DNA of 64,000 nucleotides. It comes from Numida meleagris (lineage: Eukaryota > Chordata > Aves > Galliformes > Numididae). Position numbers and translations under genes: made by a program. Of this stretch, positions 25,701 through 38,275 are shown one piece after another. The DNA lies in NCBI RefSeq assembly GCF_002078875.1, contig NC_034414.1:15626383-15690382 (forward strand), given 5' to 3'. The notes below the pieces were generated by a model. It was not told the DNA's origin. It saw only the letters and a list, made by a program, of their open reading frames with translations, and did no database searches. The first letter of the stretch is position 1, and every line of letters starts with the position of its first letter.

Positions 25701-28700
25701 ATCTCAAAACTGTACTCTGCTTCCCGCATTTCAAATTGTTTATGCTATTTGATTTGGCAATACAACTCCTTTTAGAAGAAAACAAAAGCTCCTTAAGCTC
25801 TCTCACTATTCACATGTAATGTAGGAAAAAAACTGAAACTCATTTAAAATCTTCAGAAGAATTTGTAACACGTAAATAATCTAAAATATTCTTACTCATT
25901 TATAGCTTGCAACATTAAGCAAGGACTAAAACATTGCTGGAAACAAAGCAAGACATGAAAAGATGAACTTCTCTAAAGGTCACATGCTATCAGTGGATGA
26001 ATAAAATCCATCCTACCTTGTGGATGAGCTTATCACTAGAACGCTGTAAGCTTGCCTTGATCGGAAATCCCTAACATTTGATACTCTAGAAAGACCATAA
26101 GACATCGATCCCTTCTGAGTTCAGTCTAGTCATCAATAGGGTTAGGGGAAGACAAACACAGACCAACGCTACTCAACATGTCTGAAGCTCTGGGCAGCTC
26201 TAATAAATAATGCTCCACTTTCAGGAAACAGTGGATAGTGATTTATCGCTCCTCTGTCAAACAAAGGAGCTGCCGTCACTCGTGTCCTTTATTGAAAATA
26301 CCAATCTGGGATTGACTCCTGGGTCCAAAATTCCAGCTACTATCCACTTCAGGAAACACAATCTGCTTCTTAAAAAAAAAATCAACACAGGCTATTACCA
26401 CTTATGTAAGCATTGAACCACCTCAAACTGCTCAAAAGCACAAACAAAGGAAGAAATAAGAGTTTATTTCACAGGGGATGCTGTGCTTCAAAAAAAGTCA
26501 GAAGTTGGCTTTGAAAGTGAAAATCCCACTTCTCTATTGAATCGAAGTTTTGTGCTGATGGTCTTTTCACTTTAGGGCACGTAAAAATCAATAAAATAAT
26601 TTCTGTAGATATTACCCAAACTTCCCAATTTCAAATGGGACGAGGAAAGTCTACACAAGGGACAATGAAAAGAATAGTAAGCTGGCATCACAGTAGAATT
26701 CTTTTTTAAAAGGTTTGGCTAAGAACAGCAATTAAGATGGCCTATAGGACTTAAATCTAGTGCCCTGAGACTAAGCTGAATCCTAATTTAGCTACAGCCT
26801 ATCACAGAGAGCATGGCAGAATCGCAAGGCAATGATGCTCACCTATATTCTATGAAAGTTAATTTAATTGACGCAGAGTTTACTAATATGATCATTACTA
26901 ATATGATCACTGCAGGCCCTAAGCTTTTATTTGTATTGCTAAATGTATGCCTACGCTCTGGATCCTGCAATTTTTTATTTATTTATTTTTTTAAAACCAC
27001 AAAACGCTTGTGAGAGCTCACCCACTTCTTGGGCACTTTTGTCCTATGGTCCTGCTGAAGTTGGACCCTGCCTGGCATTCTCCAAACTGCCCAGCACTGT
27101 TGTTCTGCCATTAAATATCTTTAGCTCACACTCATCTTCTCCAATTGTTTGACTGCTGCTGTTTTCTGAACATGTAAGTGTTGACTGTAAGGAATAGGAA
27201 GCTTGTCTATCCTTTTTAAGAAACAGATTGTTCCTAAATGTGTGGCTGCACATGAGAGGGAGGAATCAGCCTTCCAGCTCCTAACCCTGCATTAAGATAT
27301 TTCCCAGTTTAGAGCACTGTGTACCACTAACCAAAAGGGCTGTCCGCACGCAGGCATGCCTCCGTTCATACTCGCATGTTCATTTCTGTTCCTGCTCTGG
27401 TCATGAAATTATCAATTGCTAGCAATTGCTAATTGCTTCTTGATATCAATTGTAACACTATCTGCTTTGCACCATTTCTGTCCTGGAGCCTTACTAATGT
27501 TAGCACTTTCAGCCACTGAACAGCCTTTCTCAGCTCTTCAAGTTCTCAGCACTAGCCTACATGCTCCTGAGGTTTGACTGCTGCAGCTCCAGGCTCCCTC
27601 CTCCCAAACCTGGCTGCTTCTGATGCAACTACATACACATCAAGTCACGATTTCTACCGGTCAAAAAGCCAGTCTCACCAGCAGGGGCAAAACATCAGAC
27701 AGACACAAAACCCAGGAAGCCTTTCTGCTCACCACTTGGTAGGCATCAGCAGCTACGGATAGCAAAGCCTGCCTCCACCCTCGGTGGGGCAGGCCACTAC
27801 AGTTGCTCAGTACAATCTGTGAACCAGCATGCTCTGCATCTTAAGTTGCCTGCCATGGGAAGAATGACAGCATGACCAAGCGGGCAGCACTTCAACTGGA
27901 AAATTCCCTGCTCACTTCTCATTCCCCATCCTTCCTGTAAGCGCCTGCTAACGCAGGTACCAGATGGTCCCCTTCGTGCTGAACTTGTGCTCCCATGTCC
28001 TGCCGAAACAAGGTGTCCCACACTCACTCCCTCATCACAAGCCGGGGAGAGAACACATTCCTGGCTTTTACCTTTAATCTTCAACGCAGATGAGATGGGA
28101 AGTCCACATAGGCAGCTTGTTTGCCAGCACAGCCTCCTCCCCCTTGCACAGAGGGCACAGCACTTCACACCACTTCCCACAGCAAGAAAAAAGAAAGGCT
28201 TTAGTAGATCTCAGCAATCGGTAACTTTAATGAATTGTCTGGCAGTGGCACCTGCTGCTAAGGATACAGATGTACAAGATGAATTAAAAGGCATGTCTCC
28301 ATAAAGCAGGTGATATCACTGCAGATATGTCAGTGTACCAATATGCATTTTCTCCTCTCATCTGATCAATGAATTTTGCTTTGGTGAAAGAATCAGTAAA
28401 ATGGCTTGGGGACACAAACAACCCCAAATTAACTTTGCAGAAATACTAGTATTGAGACAGACAATACAAGCAAAAATATCCTTATGTATCACTGGGAGAA
28501 GCAGTTTTTCATTCTGAGCAGAAATGTGCTACATTCTACACATCACTGAATAAAGCTCAAGAAAAGGAACAAGCAAACAAAAAGCCACTGATATGTATTT
28601 CACAATAATTACTGAATTCCCTTACAACTGATTTGTGCTCTGTGGCTACCAACCCCTTAAAATGGAAACACATAAACATTCATAGATTAGTTGAGTCTCA

Positions 28701-31700
28701 GGAAGGCAAACTATTCTTAAGGGAAATTCTATTTCAGCAAAACAGATCAGAAGTTCGGAAGGAATTCATGCGCATCAACTTGCAAAAAAATCTCCCATTC
28801 TGGTTGAGACGTCAGAAATAGCTACAACAGAATCGCCACTAGAATATTCATTATAAGCTATATGCTATACCCATTATGTATGGCAAACCCTGAGGGCACA
28901 TTTGTCACTTCCTCAAGAACTATCAAGGGAGTTAAAAGCACTGAATAAAGATGCTTTGTTTATTTATATCAACTTTCAGGGTGAATTTTCTTTAAGGTGG
29001 GCACATGAGAGCAACAGTTCTTCAGCTCCTCATCTGATTGCTTTGGCTGTTCAGAATGCACAAAGCAACTGCACAAAGCTACTGTCAAAACAAAGCTGGG
29101 GATTTTCTGGCATCAGGCACATCCAGTAAGACTGCATCATTCCAGCTTAGCTGAAGCAAAAAGGCTATACTGGCTGCTAAGGACAGACAGGGGTGGGGGG
29201 AGGTAAGCTGGCCGTAGGAGAGGATGCGAGGGCCAGGTAGGCCAAGTCAAGTGAAATGGTGAAATCCCATTAAAGGTACTAATTCAGACAGCGTAACTTA
29301 AAGTAGTCTGCAGGCTGCCTTAAGTTCTACAAGGGATGAAATTCTTCTTGTGCAGCTGTTCTGGCTGCAGTCATACCACCTCATCACAAACAAGGACCTT
29401 GCTCTCCAAGACCTCTGTAGGATGTGTAGTAGGACCTGACTTACATAAGCAACATCCATCTACACTAAACAGGATTTAAAATTTATTTCTAAAATATGAG
29501 ATAAATTAAATGAGAGGTTTCTGAGCTATGCAGTGTTGGCTAATGGCCAGCAGGGAGCAAGGGATTTGCTGAATCAATGCTTTGGCCTGGTCTGATATCC
29601 TTTAGTCATGCCTACGAAGTACCTCCCCTTTTGAAACTCCTACTGCTTTTTAATTCAGAGCACTTATAAATGAACTGGGAATCATCTGCAATGAAACCTG
29701 TTGAAGGGATGTTAAAGCGATGTTTTCTTTTTCAACTTCAACTTGGGGAATCTTTGTTCTGGGTCTTTAGATTATGGGTTGTTTTTGCTTTGTCCTAAGA
29801 AGTTTGATGGTAGGGAAGAAAGGCAGAGAATCTTGAGAGAATACTCAGAAAGACAGTAACAGAGTTCAGAGGAAGGTCTCACAAATAAACGGTTCAACTT
29901 GTATTTAATGCCAGCTTCCAAAGCGATCATTTCTAACCACTGCTGTAGGCTGAGTACATCTACACTACAATGCGGCCAACCCGCAAAGGACTCTTGCCTT
30001 GTATAGCTTTGCTCCACACTTGTAAATGTATTTTTAGCTGTCTAATAAAAAGACAGGTACCACAATATCTCTCCCAATCTAAACAGTTTTTCTGCTCACT
30101 GATAGAGGCACTGTGCTATGGAGCTGCAAGACTCTGTTCCCTCTCAGCTTGCATTTTGTTGAAGGACTTCTTGTGCACATAATTCTGTCCAGCTTCTATT
30201 TTATATCCGTCTGCACACTGCCTGCCAGGAATATTCCCTCTAACAATGTGTTCCAGCAGACTGGCCTATCAGACTCTGTTCTGTAACAAGCTGAACACAA
30301 TCAGCAGTGCTTAGCTCATGTTATGGCCTCTCTCAGCCCCATGTTCTATTGCCAGATAGTCCCTGCCATTGTATTCAATCCTTTTCCGTCAACACTCGGA
30401 GTTCTTTGCCTCACAGGTAAAATTTGTAGCTTGCTCTTGTCAACACAGTGGGTTTAGTGTTGGCAGAGGAAAGCTTATGGGCAGAAAGGCATCATGAGTC
30501 TGCCGCTTGCATACCACCTCCTTGCATATCAATCCCACAGAGTTATGCGCTCGTAACACATAATCCTAACAGGATGGCAGCATGTCAGCTACAGAAATTA
30601 TTTGAGGACTGTTCATAATATCATCCTGCTAAAGACGAGGCAATTTTGTGAGAGAAAAAAATGACACATAGCATTAATGCAGCTTTTGCCTGACCTTGCT
30701 CACATACTACCTGGCTATTTGCAATTCCTCCTAAAAACTATGCCAAGCTTCATACTCAGAAATGAGATATATATGGATGGTATATTTCCCACAATGGGGC
30801 TTCCTAAGTTATCCTTGACAGCAAAGACTTGCTACTTCACAGCGCAGTTCTGGCTGGAAATAATCTAGGCAGCACATGCACTGCAATTCCCAGCAAAGAC
30901 ATGAGAATGCCTGAGGCCTGGAACTGAATTTTTGCTGCCTCTTCCCACTCTGCGCCAGCTGTTCCACTGCACCTCTTGGATTAAAGTGGGAATGCTGACA
31001 GAATGCTGCTCAGATGGGAACGAGAAGTCCCGGTCAGGGTTCTTCTCAGATCTGGAGAGGCAAGAGGCTATTTTAAATGTGCTGATTGTCAGGCACGTGG
31101 AAGACTCCACAAGGCCATGCCTTGGAGACTGGAGAAAGAGAACACTCTCCTAATTTTGGACATAGCTCTCCCTTCGGACTGTGGCAGCCATTATTCAACT
31201 GTCAACAGTAAAGCACAGGGCACAAACATAGCAGTAGCCTCCATGGACAGCAACCCCAGGCTCTAGCAACACGTGGCTCAGGAAATTCCTGAGCTGGAAC
31301 TAGAATATCTTTATGCTTAAACACTTTTAACAGATCTGCTGGCGTAATACCGTTTAATTGCTTTCAGCACGCAACATGTCCCACTGCAGTAAGTTCTTCA
31401 GGTTAACAAAACGTAGCGAGAAAAAGTACTTTCCATTTTGCAATTACCACCTGAAAATTCAAGTTGTCCTACAGCTCACATACCATGAGCAACTGAGATA
31501 AGCGGTCATTCCTGACTCACATCTCCAGGTTGTTTACGACTGCCAAAAGACTACTTATTCACCCAACCTCCTCCCTCTGCCAGGCTACTATTACAGGTAA
31601 TAGCATCAGCCCCAGCTGCAAGAACAGGTCATCTGGGGGGAGCACGGAGCACTGTGCCTTTTGCAGAGGATTAGGGACATTAGTTTCCAACTCAAAGCCT

Positions 31701-31714
31701 ATAATGATGCAGAA
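22709..31714. other. Nine kilobases with no gene recognised
   Basis: Ordinary AT-moderate sequence. Small features only: a 10-base G run at 23752-23761, a perfect 15-base tandem pair at 26880-26909, and an acceptor-donor junction at about 31590. Open frames reach 127 codons (27797-28180, minus) with no domain recognised. Confidence 0.5.
26880..26909 (+). repeat. Perfect tandem duplication, 15 bases x 2
   Basis: ttactaatatgatca occurs twice back to back with no mismatch. It is a recent replication slippage or small tandem duplication. Confidence 0.95.
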
Positions 31715-32620
31715 TTAAAGAATTATAGAATTGCAGAACCCAGAGAGATTTGAAAAGCCCATGCAGACGAGGGTCAAACAGGTTGTAACTATGCCAGGCC
31801 ACAAAGACATTGACTACATCTGTTCTCAATGACTGCCCAGGCTGGAGGTTGCCATTTAACCTATTTATTTTAGTACTTTGCTAGCCCAGGAAAGTTCTTC
31901 TGTTAACAAACCTGAATATCCTATTCTGTGGCAGAAGTCTGTTGTTTCTTACCCTATGCCTACAAAGAGCTCTTCCCTTCCTCTTCCCAGCAGCCACTTA
32001 CATGTTTGCAAGGGATCATTAAATGTCTTTACCAAAGAACTCAAATTCATGTGACTTTTTTAGATATTATTTAGACCCTGATCATTCGCATCACACTTGT
32101 GTTAGTTTGTCCAGTTGATGCACAGCTGTCCACTACAGCTCCCAGAAGGTAAATGATATCCATGCTGAGGCTGGACTGAGCACCAGACAAGGATCACTGC
32201 ACAGGTCTGACAGGCAAAACGCTAAGGCACTGCAGGATGGTCTTGCCTTTTGAAACAACACTTAGCACTGACTCAAATTTACCCTGTGATCCATCATAAC
32301 CCCCAGATCTCCTGCAGGTCTATTTATCCTTATGCAGTTGATTATTTCTCCAGTGAGACGTATTGCATTTGTCATTATTTTTCATATTTTATTCCCAATT
32401 TGCCAAGAGCCTTTTAGCCGTCAAATGCTTCTTCTCTGTTTCCCATCTCCTCATAAAATCAGATGGGGACTGCACATTATGTGTACCAAGCTATGTGAGG
32501 AAGAAAAAACTTTCAGATTCCAAGAGAGTATTTTTAAAATTAAGTTATGAATCAGTCTGAACTACCTTCATAATCCTTCCCTCTTGGTATCACAGATGCA
32601 GCTCATCTCTAATGAGGTTT
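31715..32620 (-). mobile_element. Ancient degraded CR1-like LINE, antisense
   Basis: The left end (31715-31770) resembles a reverse-complemented CR1 3' tail: repeated agaatt/atagaatt units then gcagaacccagagagattt. At 32280-32430 the sequence accctgtgatccatcataac, then ccccagatctcctgcaggtc, then ttgcatttgtcattattttt follows the order of an old CR1 segment known from amniote genomes. The middle is too diverged to align by eye, so this may be one element or two fragments. It is much older than the other CR1 copies here. Confidence 0.5.
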
Positions 32621-32677
32621 CACGGGATAATTAAATCCGGACAGCTTGGGCAAACATCCGAATCTTCAGTCACTCAC

Positions 32678-32720
32678 CTTTGCTGACAGCCCTGGCAGAT
32701 AGCTCACGGTGTTTTAATTC
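32678..32720 (-). CDS. Candidate internal exon, unknown protein
   Basis: On the minus strand the acceptor ctctttgtgttag is followed by 43 bases and the donor gtgagtgactg. Only one of the three frames is open, giving ELKHRELSARAVSK and leaving one base (phase 1). The short peptide is charged and helix-like. The frame starts in phase 0, which fits directly onto the end of the candidate exon at 40004-40053 (also phase 0), the next one upstream on this strand. No protein family is recognised. The acceptor and donor are good, but one pseudo-exon of this quality is not surprising in several kilobases, so the confidence comes mainly from phase agreement across several candidates. Confidence 0.28.
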
Positions 32721-33034
32721 CTAACACAAAGAGCACATAATATCTGGAAGCACTGACTGAGTATTTTAGACATCTCTCATTGCTTTTCTGCTGTAGGTAA
32801 AAATGGCATTATCTAAAGCGCTCCATTTGGAAAGGACTTTCTCATGCTCTTGTTATTTTAGGCAGTGCTGCTACTAGTAAAATTACACCACCAGTTTTGC
32901 CATGTCACTTCTTTAAAATACCCATTCAACTATTTTTGCACCATGCGGATGACTAACCTTATGTCCTGCAACATATTTCTAACTCTTACTGAATGTCCCA
33001 AAAGGGAACATACAGTGAGGGCAGCACATCGGAC

Positions 33035-33145
33035 ATGAGGCAGGATTACTGCATCTATTCCTGACTTTAGACTTTATACAACTCTGGGAACATCCTTTAA
33101 ACTGTCTGCAGTCCACATTCACACCTTGTAAAATTGCTTCAGCAA
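33035..33145 (+). repeat. Possible MIR-family relic
   Basis: The series ctgactttagactttataca, ctctgggaacatcctttaaa and cattcacaccttgtaaaat resembles a MIR or MIR3 core in sense orientation with heavy divergence. Tentative. Confidence 0.3.
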
Positions 33146-33269
33146 GAAGAACCCAGAACTCCCACTTCAGAAGCAGAACACACCTCCCAGCAATTAATTT
33201 TGCAGCTCTGAAGGGGTGAAAAAAAAGGTGGAGATAGCACGTACAATGACAATAATGACAATTAGATTT

Positions 33270-33425
33270 TATTCATGCAACATCTCTGCTGTAAAACCAT
33301 CCTCATTATACAGATTGGGAACTGAAAAGCAAAGATTAGATGAGCAAATTCTGTCCGCAATGCTGAAATAGAAGCCAGGTCCCACACCCAAACCCAGGGC
33401 CTCACCCACTAAGACATCTCAAATA
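33270..33425 (-). repeat. MIR SINE relic, antisense
   Basis: The block contains cattatacagattgggaact, then gaaaagcaaagattagatga, then atagaagccaggtcccacac and aaacccagggcctcaccc. This is the order of a reverse-complemented MIR ('ttttacagatgaggaaactgaggca ... aagtggcagagccaggatt ... cccaggtctcctgac'). It is one of the clearest MIR matches in the window. Confidence 0.55.
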
Positions 33426-33715
33426 AAAATAAAACCACATAGATTTGACAGTTCCTGATGTTTGCTACTCATCCTGGATCTAACACTTCACTAATGTAGC
33501 TTATGGCATGGAACTACATTGATTTTCGCAGCCTTACCCCACATCTTAGAGCAAGACACTCACTTTTATGATGTTGTTTTTCCACATGAGATTTCCCAAA
33601 TTCATTTAATGTTACAGATCAGCCTTGTAATGTGGGAGCTGCATGACAAAACAGTATCCTCTACTCAATATCAGCAACATTCAGGGAAGTAAGCTCTGCC
33701 AGCATGATAGAAATT

Positions 33716-33736
33716 AAAAAAAAAAAAAAAAAAAAA
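33716..33736 (+). repeat. Poly-A run, 21 bases
   Basis: Twenty-one consecutive A followed by caggcagag. No retrotransposed transcript was recognised upstream. Confidence 0.9.
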
Positions 33737-34880
33737 CAGGCAGAGATAGCTCAGGCACTCAGTTTTCTAAAGCAACAGCAGTGGTATGTGGTGCCATGCT
33801 CAGTTAGCACGCTCTTCTAACACAAGCCCAGCCAGTAGCATCTGGGGAAAGCACACCTATAGGTGCCTGTGCAATGTGCCAAGTGCCAGCAGAGCAAAGC
33901 TCAGGTGCCCGCAGCAGCACCAGGCACATAGGAACAGCACAGAGCAGATCAGCGCAAGCAGATGCACTGAGAGGGTCAGATAAGCTTGCAGCTTCACTTC
34001 AATGCTGTGCCTGGCTGAGAGGTTACTGGGTAAGGAGCCACGTCATTGTGCCCTGGGCACTAACAACAGAATCTGCACCCGTGGCTGACACTGGTATCTT
34101 CTAGCAACAAAAGATTTAGCAACTCACTCTGGAACGAGGATCACACAGTTATTCAACTCACAGGGCATCAAAAACTGCATCAACATCTGTTTCGCAAAGT
34201 CCTGCTAGCAATGGCCTGAAGGTTGTGTGTTTGAAATGTCCCTGAGACCAACAAAAAGAAAAATTAAGAGTAGGTCACAAGAGCTTTAGCAGCATCCTAA
34301 CGCCACTTGGAACAAGTCCTGACTGCAAGTACAAAATTATCTTTCATGAAGTCGAGGAGGTTTTTGATACTACTGAGAATAATCACCTGAATTCTGTTGG
34401 AAAGGGATTAAACCCACACAGATCCCATACATACCACAGCACTGACACAGTTTGAAGCTTTAGAGAGAGCTTTGAGTTAAGTAACCACATTTTAAATACT
34501 GTTTTTTAGAAGTACGACTGCAGGAAGGCTGTGAAAGAGTAATATTTACGTACCTAAATTCCCCTGGGAATTTCTAGGCTAGAAAATTTTTGGAATGAAG
34601 CAAAGAAAAACTGCCATCCGAAAATCAGGGACAAACACTCACACAAAAGAGTGTTCAGGTGGGAACGAGCAGACCTTGCCAAGCGAAACGCACCATCCCA
34701 GGTCTCTGGAAGCTTGTAATGTGCCAAGCTAACAAGTCTCTGTGAAGCTCCACTTCCACAGAAGAGATGCTTTTTTCAAGTTGTCACTGGTTTAATGAGC
34801 GATTTTGCACAGTTTAGCAGATTTAATTATTCACAGTCAAGCAACTACTGGAAATCAAAACACGAACGTACGATACCTTG
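33737..34880. other. Non-coding stretch, no gene recognised
   Basis: No domain or named repeat seen. A donor-like gtacgtaaat on the minus strand near 34550 has no convincing partner. Confidence 0.5.
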
Positions 34881-34889
34881 ATGAGAGTG

Positions 34890-35045
34890 CACCAGCAACA
34901 CGGGTCCCTCCCAGAGTATGAGTGGAGCAGGGCTGGGGCTCATCGCAGCGAGCTGCTCCCCTCCGGTGTCCGGCCGCACAGCTCTCGTGGGCGCTCTCGC
35001 ACAGACCGAGCGCTGAACCCTGATTCATGATTTCAAGCTCCAGCC
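34890..35045. promoter_or_regulatory. Small CpG-dense patch
   Basis: Within about 130 bases (roughly 34900-35030) there are about a dozen CpG dinucleotides, including the clusters ctccggtgtccggccgcac and cgtgggcgctctcgcacaga. The surrounding tens of kilobases are CpG-poor. It is too small to be a classical CpG island, but it could mark an alternative promoter, an enhancer, or an insertion from GC-rich DNA. No paired splice donor or open frame makes it a clear first exon. Confidence 0.3.
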
Positions 35046-35891
35046 GTGGAATGCAGCCATTGAAAACCCAGGACTATTTTTACCCCCGAGCAGCCGCAGC
35101 ATTTCTATCCCATAAAGACTTCCAAAGCTAATGCCTTACCCTAAACACACACACCCTGAACCTAATCAGCTAAGATGCATGGTTCCCTGGCATTCGGTGT
35201 GGTTTTTAAACTGCGCAGTTGCTATCAACAAGACAAAGCAGCTCAGCCCCTGGCACTATTGTCAGCCCTCAGAAGTCAGACATTTGATCCCAGTTGTCAA
35301 AATTAGAAATTCCTCGGAAATGCTTCACTTCACAAGATAAGATTAGCTCAGAGCAATGACTATCTCTACAGCTCATCTTGTACACCAAACTCAGCCTGCA
35401 TTTAACAAAAATGCAATAACATCTTCAGTGAGCTGGCAGACTGCAGATGCAAGTAAAATCACTACAGGTCTAATCTTTAGTTTTAAGGGAAATCACGAAG
35501 CCAAAGCAATTCCCCAAAATCCACAAGTCAAACAACAGCTTCTCATATAGAACTCATCCAGAAATATGGAACTGTCTGTAATAATTAGCATCAAATCAGA
35601 GCTAGACACTGAATTTGCTTTTCAAGATGATATAGACATCTTGACCACTAGAAACCTTTCTAAATGCAAGTCTTGAACCTATAAATGTACCTCAGGAAGA
35701 AAAAAGTCACCTTGTTGTTTATGCCTCTACAGTAAGACAACAGAAAAATAAGAGAACTGACTTTCCCATAAAAGAACTAATCAGATTTTTGCAAAGTCAA
35801 CTATAATCAATACAATATACAAGCACTTTGGCAGAGAACAGTCCAGAAACAAGAAGACATACTTAATGACACCAATTGCTAAAAAAGCAGC
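35046..35891. other. Non-coding stretch up to assembly gap
   Basis: No gene or repeat recognised. The open frames drawn from here into the gap consist mostly of N. Confidence 0.55.
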
Positions 35892-36736
35892 NNNNNNNNN
35901 NNNNNNNNNNNNNNNNNNNNNNNNNNNNNNNNNNNNNNNNNNNNNNNNNNNNNNNNNNNNNNNNNNNNNNNNNNNNNNNNNNNNNNNNNNNNNNNNNNNN
36001 NNNNNNNNNNNNNNNNNNNNNNNNNNNNNNNNNNNNNNNNNNNNNNNNNNNNNNNNNNNNNNNNNNNNNNNNNNNNNNNNNNNNNNNNNNNNNNNNNNNN
36101 NNNNNNNNNNNNNNNNNNNNNNNNNNNNNNNNNNNNNNNNNNNNNNNNNNNNNNNNNNNNNNNNNNNNNNNNNNNNNNNNNNNNNNNNNNNNNNNNNNNN
36201 NNNNNNNNNNNNNNNNNNNNNNNNNNNNNNNNNNNNNNNNNNNNNNNNNNNNNNNNNNNNNNNNNNNNNNNNNNNNNNNNNNNNNNNNNNNNNNNNNNNN
36301 NNNNNNNNNNNNNNNNNNNNNNNNNNNNNNNNNNNNNNNNNNNNNNNNNNNNNNNNNNNNNNNNNNNNNNNNNNNNNNNNNNNNNNNNNNNNNNNNNNNN
36401 NNNNNNNNNNNNNNNNNNNNNNNNNNNNNNNNNNNNNNNNNNNNNNNNNNNNNNNNNNNNNNNNNNNNNNNNNNNNNNNNNNNNNNNNNNNNNNNNNNNN
36501 NNNNNNNNNNNNNNNNNNNNNNNNNNNNNNNNNNNNNNNNNNNNNNNNNNNNNNNNNNNNNNNNNNNNNNNNNNNNNNNNNNNNNNNNNNNNNNNNNNNN
36601 NNNNNNNNNNNNNNNNNNNNNNNNNNNNNNNNNNNNNNNNNNNNNNNNNNNNNNNNNNNNNNNNNNNNNNNNNNNNNNNNNNNNNNNNNNNNNNNNNNNN
36701 NNNNNNNNNNNNNNNNNNNNNNNNNNNNNNNNNNNN
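35892..36736. other. Assembly gap, 845 N
   Basis: 845 consecutive N, again not a round length. Its right edge coincides with the first base of a duplicated block (36737), so unresolved repeat structure may have caused it. The frames of over 300 codons across it are artefacts. Confidence 0.99.
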
Positions 36737-37105
36737 GGGAGGATTTGTTTGTACAATGGCTTTTGTTCCACACAGTCATATGGAAATGCAAGATAAGGGT
36801 GTCTATTGCTACCCACAGACTATAGGACACATTGTACTCCGAGCACAAGCACAAGTCCCATTGATGCCAACAGGTGCTGAGTATGCTCAGCAAAAGGAGA
36901 ACACAGTTGCTGCATGTTCAAAGAGGTGCATATCGGCAGCGAGAACTTGCTACCTACTTCACTTTTGGGAACTGCAGGGCAGTCTATTTCTGCATTCACT
37001 TTGAGAAAACAAAAGGATCAGAAACATGCACACTAATTAGCTGAAACCACTCACAACACCATGCAACACATCCCCACGTGGATCACTGTTACTGCAATGC
37101 CTCAC
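36737..37105 (+). repeat. Duplicated block A, left part
   Basis: Positions 36737-37053 match 46443-46765 at roughly 90 percent by eye, beginning gggaggatttgtttgtacaa in both. The last part (about 36975-37105) also matches a third copy at 47792-47925. The true left boundary is hidden by the gap. The block has no recognised coding content or known family signature. Confidence 0.9.
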
Positions 37106-38012
37106 GTGGCCCACCTGAACACAACAAGCCAATTATACTGAGGTGATGAAACTTTTGGTTAAATCTCGGCAAAACATTATTTTGAAAAGAGAACAGCAGC
37201 AAAAGAAGCAATCTAACGTGCACCAGTGACTCTGCACAAGGGAGCGACAAAGTGGCTGAGAAGAACCAGACCTGTCTCCTGGCACGCAAGAAGCATTCTG
37301 ATCTAAGGCATGAATGCATACCCAAGATACTAGGAAGGGATAGGATAATTTCAACATGGTTAAGAGCTTCATGTGGCATTTACAGCACCTCTGCCTGTCC
37401 CATGCAATATCTGAATGGATGACATCGGGAAGACATAGCTTCAGCTCTGACGACCTCACATACATGGTCATCACAGCTTCTAAATGCTAGAATAGAAACT
37501 TGCTACACGCACCCACAGTTACAGGTACATTCCATCAAACAGATAACAAAAAAAAACAGACAAACTCATAGGGACACATTCTCCACAGGGACAGACTGTA
37601 GACCACAGTGTTAAATCAGTTGCCCATCTGAAAATCTAGTTTACAGCTAAGTCATTAGTTTTGCCACTCGAGAGATCATTCACTGATGACTTTATGACTC
37701 CTTAGTTCAGCCCGTCAGTAGCTCTGGCCATGCTCCTGCTCCTGGGCTCTCTCTCTTCATACCTTCTGAGATACTCTTTCCTGAATCCTTCCAGTTCTCT
37801 AAGTGCTCCCTCAGCATGCCCTCTGTTGAACTCTCCTCAACCTCCATACCTTTCAGCTTTCTTCTGTAGTCCCATTGGTCTCTCCTTTTTGTTCCTTCTC
37901 TCTCCCTTCCACATTTCTTCTAAGTTACAATTAAATTTCAGCTCTTTTCATGACACAAAATACCACACTTCCTGTTCAAATTGGAATCTCAGCTTGTTTT
38001 CTAATACTTCTA
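37106..38012. other. Segment present in A but absent from copy B
   Basis: About 900 bases separating the two parts of block A that are joined directly in copy B. The right half (37715-37925) is pyrimidine-rich and yields a low-complexity 131-codon plus-strand frame, which I do not call a gene. Confidence 0.5.
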
Positions 38013-38272
38013 TGCATGTGTTTTGCAATTACCACAAACTCATCATGGCTAAAGCAGATATCTTAACTTTCTTCTCAAGTCTCCCCTGCCCATTATCTTC
38101 TTTCCTAACAATTTGTAAACAATAACAGCATCCTCCTGCTGAATCAGCCCCTAACTTGAACGTCATGTTCATCTTGGAACTCACTATTCTTAGATCTTGT
38201 ATCTAAATTGTACCTCAGCTTGGCAGACGCTTTCCACATAGCATTGCTAATAGGCCAGTTGTACCACTGCAT
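38013..38272 (+). repeat. Duplicated block A, right part
   Basis: Matches 46775-47035. The shared stretch runs from caattaccacaaactcatca through ttatcttctttcctaacaat and taacagcatcctcctgct to the cagacgctttccacatagca region, with scattered substitutions and small indels. Similarity fades by about 38275. Confidence 0.85.
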
Positions 38273-38275
38273 CAT

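Noticed and set aside
33716..33736. Poly-A run as the tail of a processed pseudogene
   Set aside because: The upstream sequence matches no transcript or SINE I know, and no target-site duplication was seen.
35781..36893. Frames of over 300 codons on both strands
   Set aside because: They run through 845 N, so the length is an artefact of the gap.
37730..38125. 131-codon plus-strand frame rich in Ser, Leu and Phe
   Set aside because: It reflects a pyrimidine-rich low-complexity strand and crosses the edge of a duplicated block.
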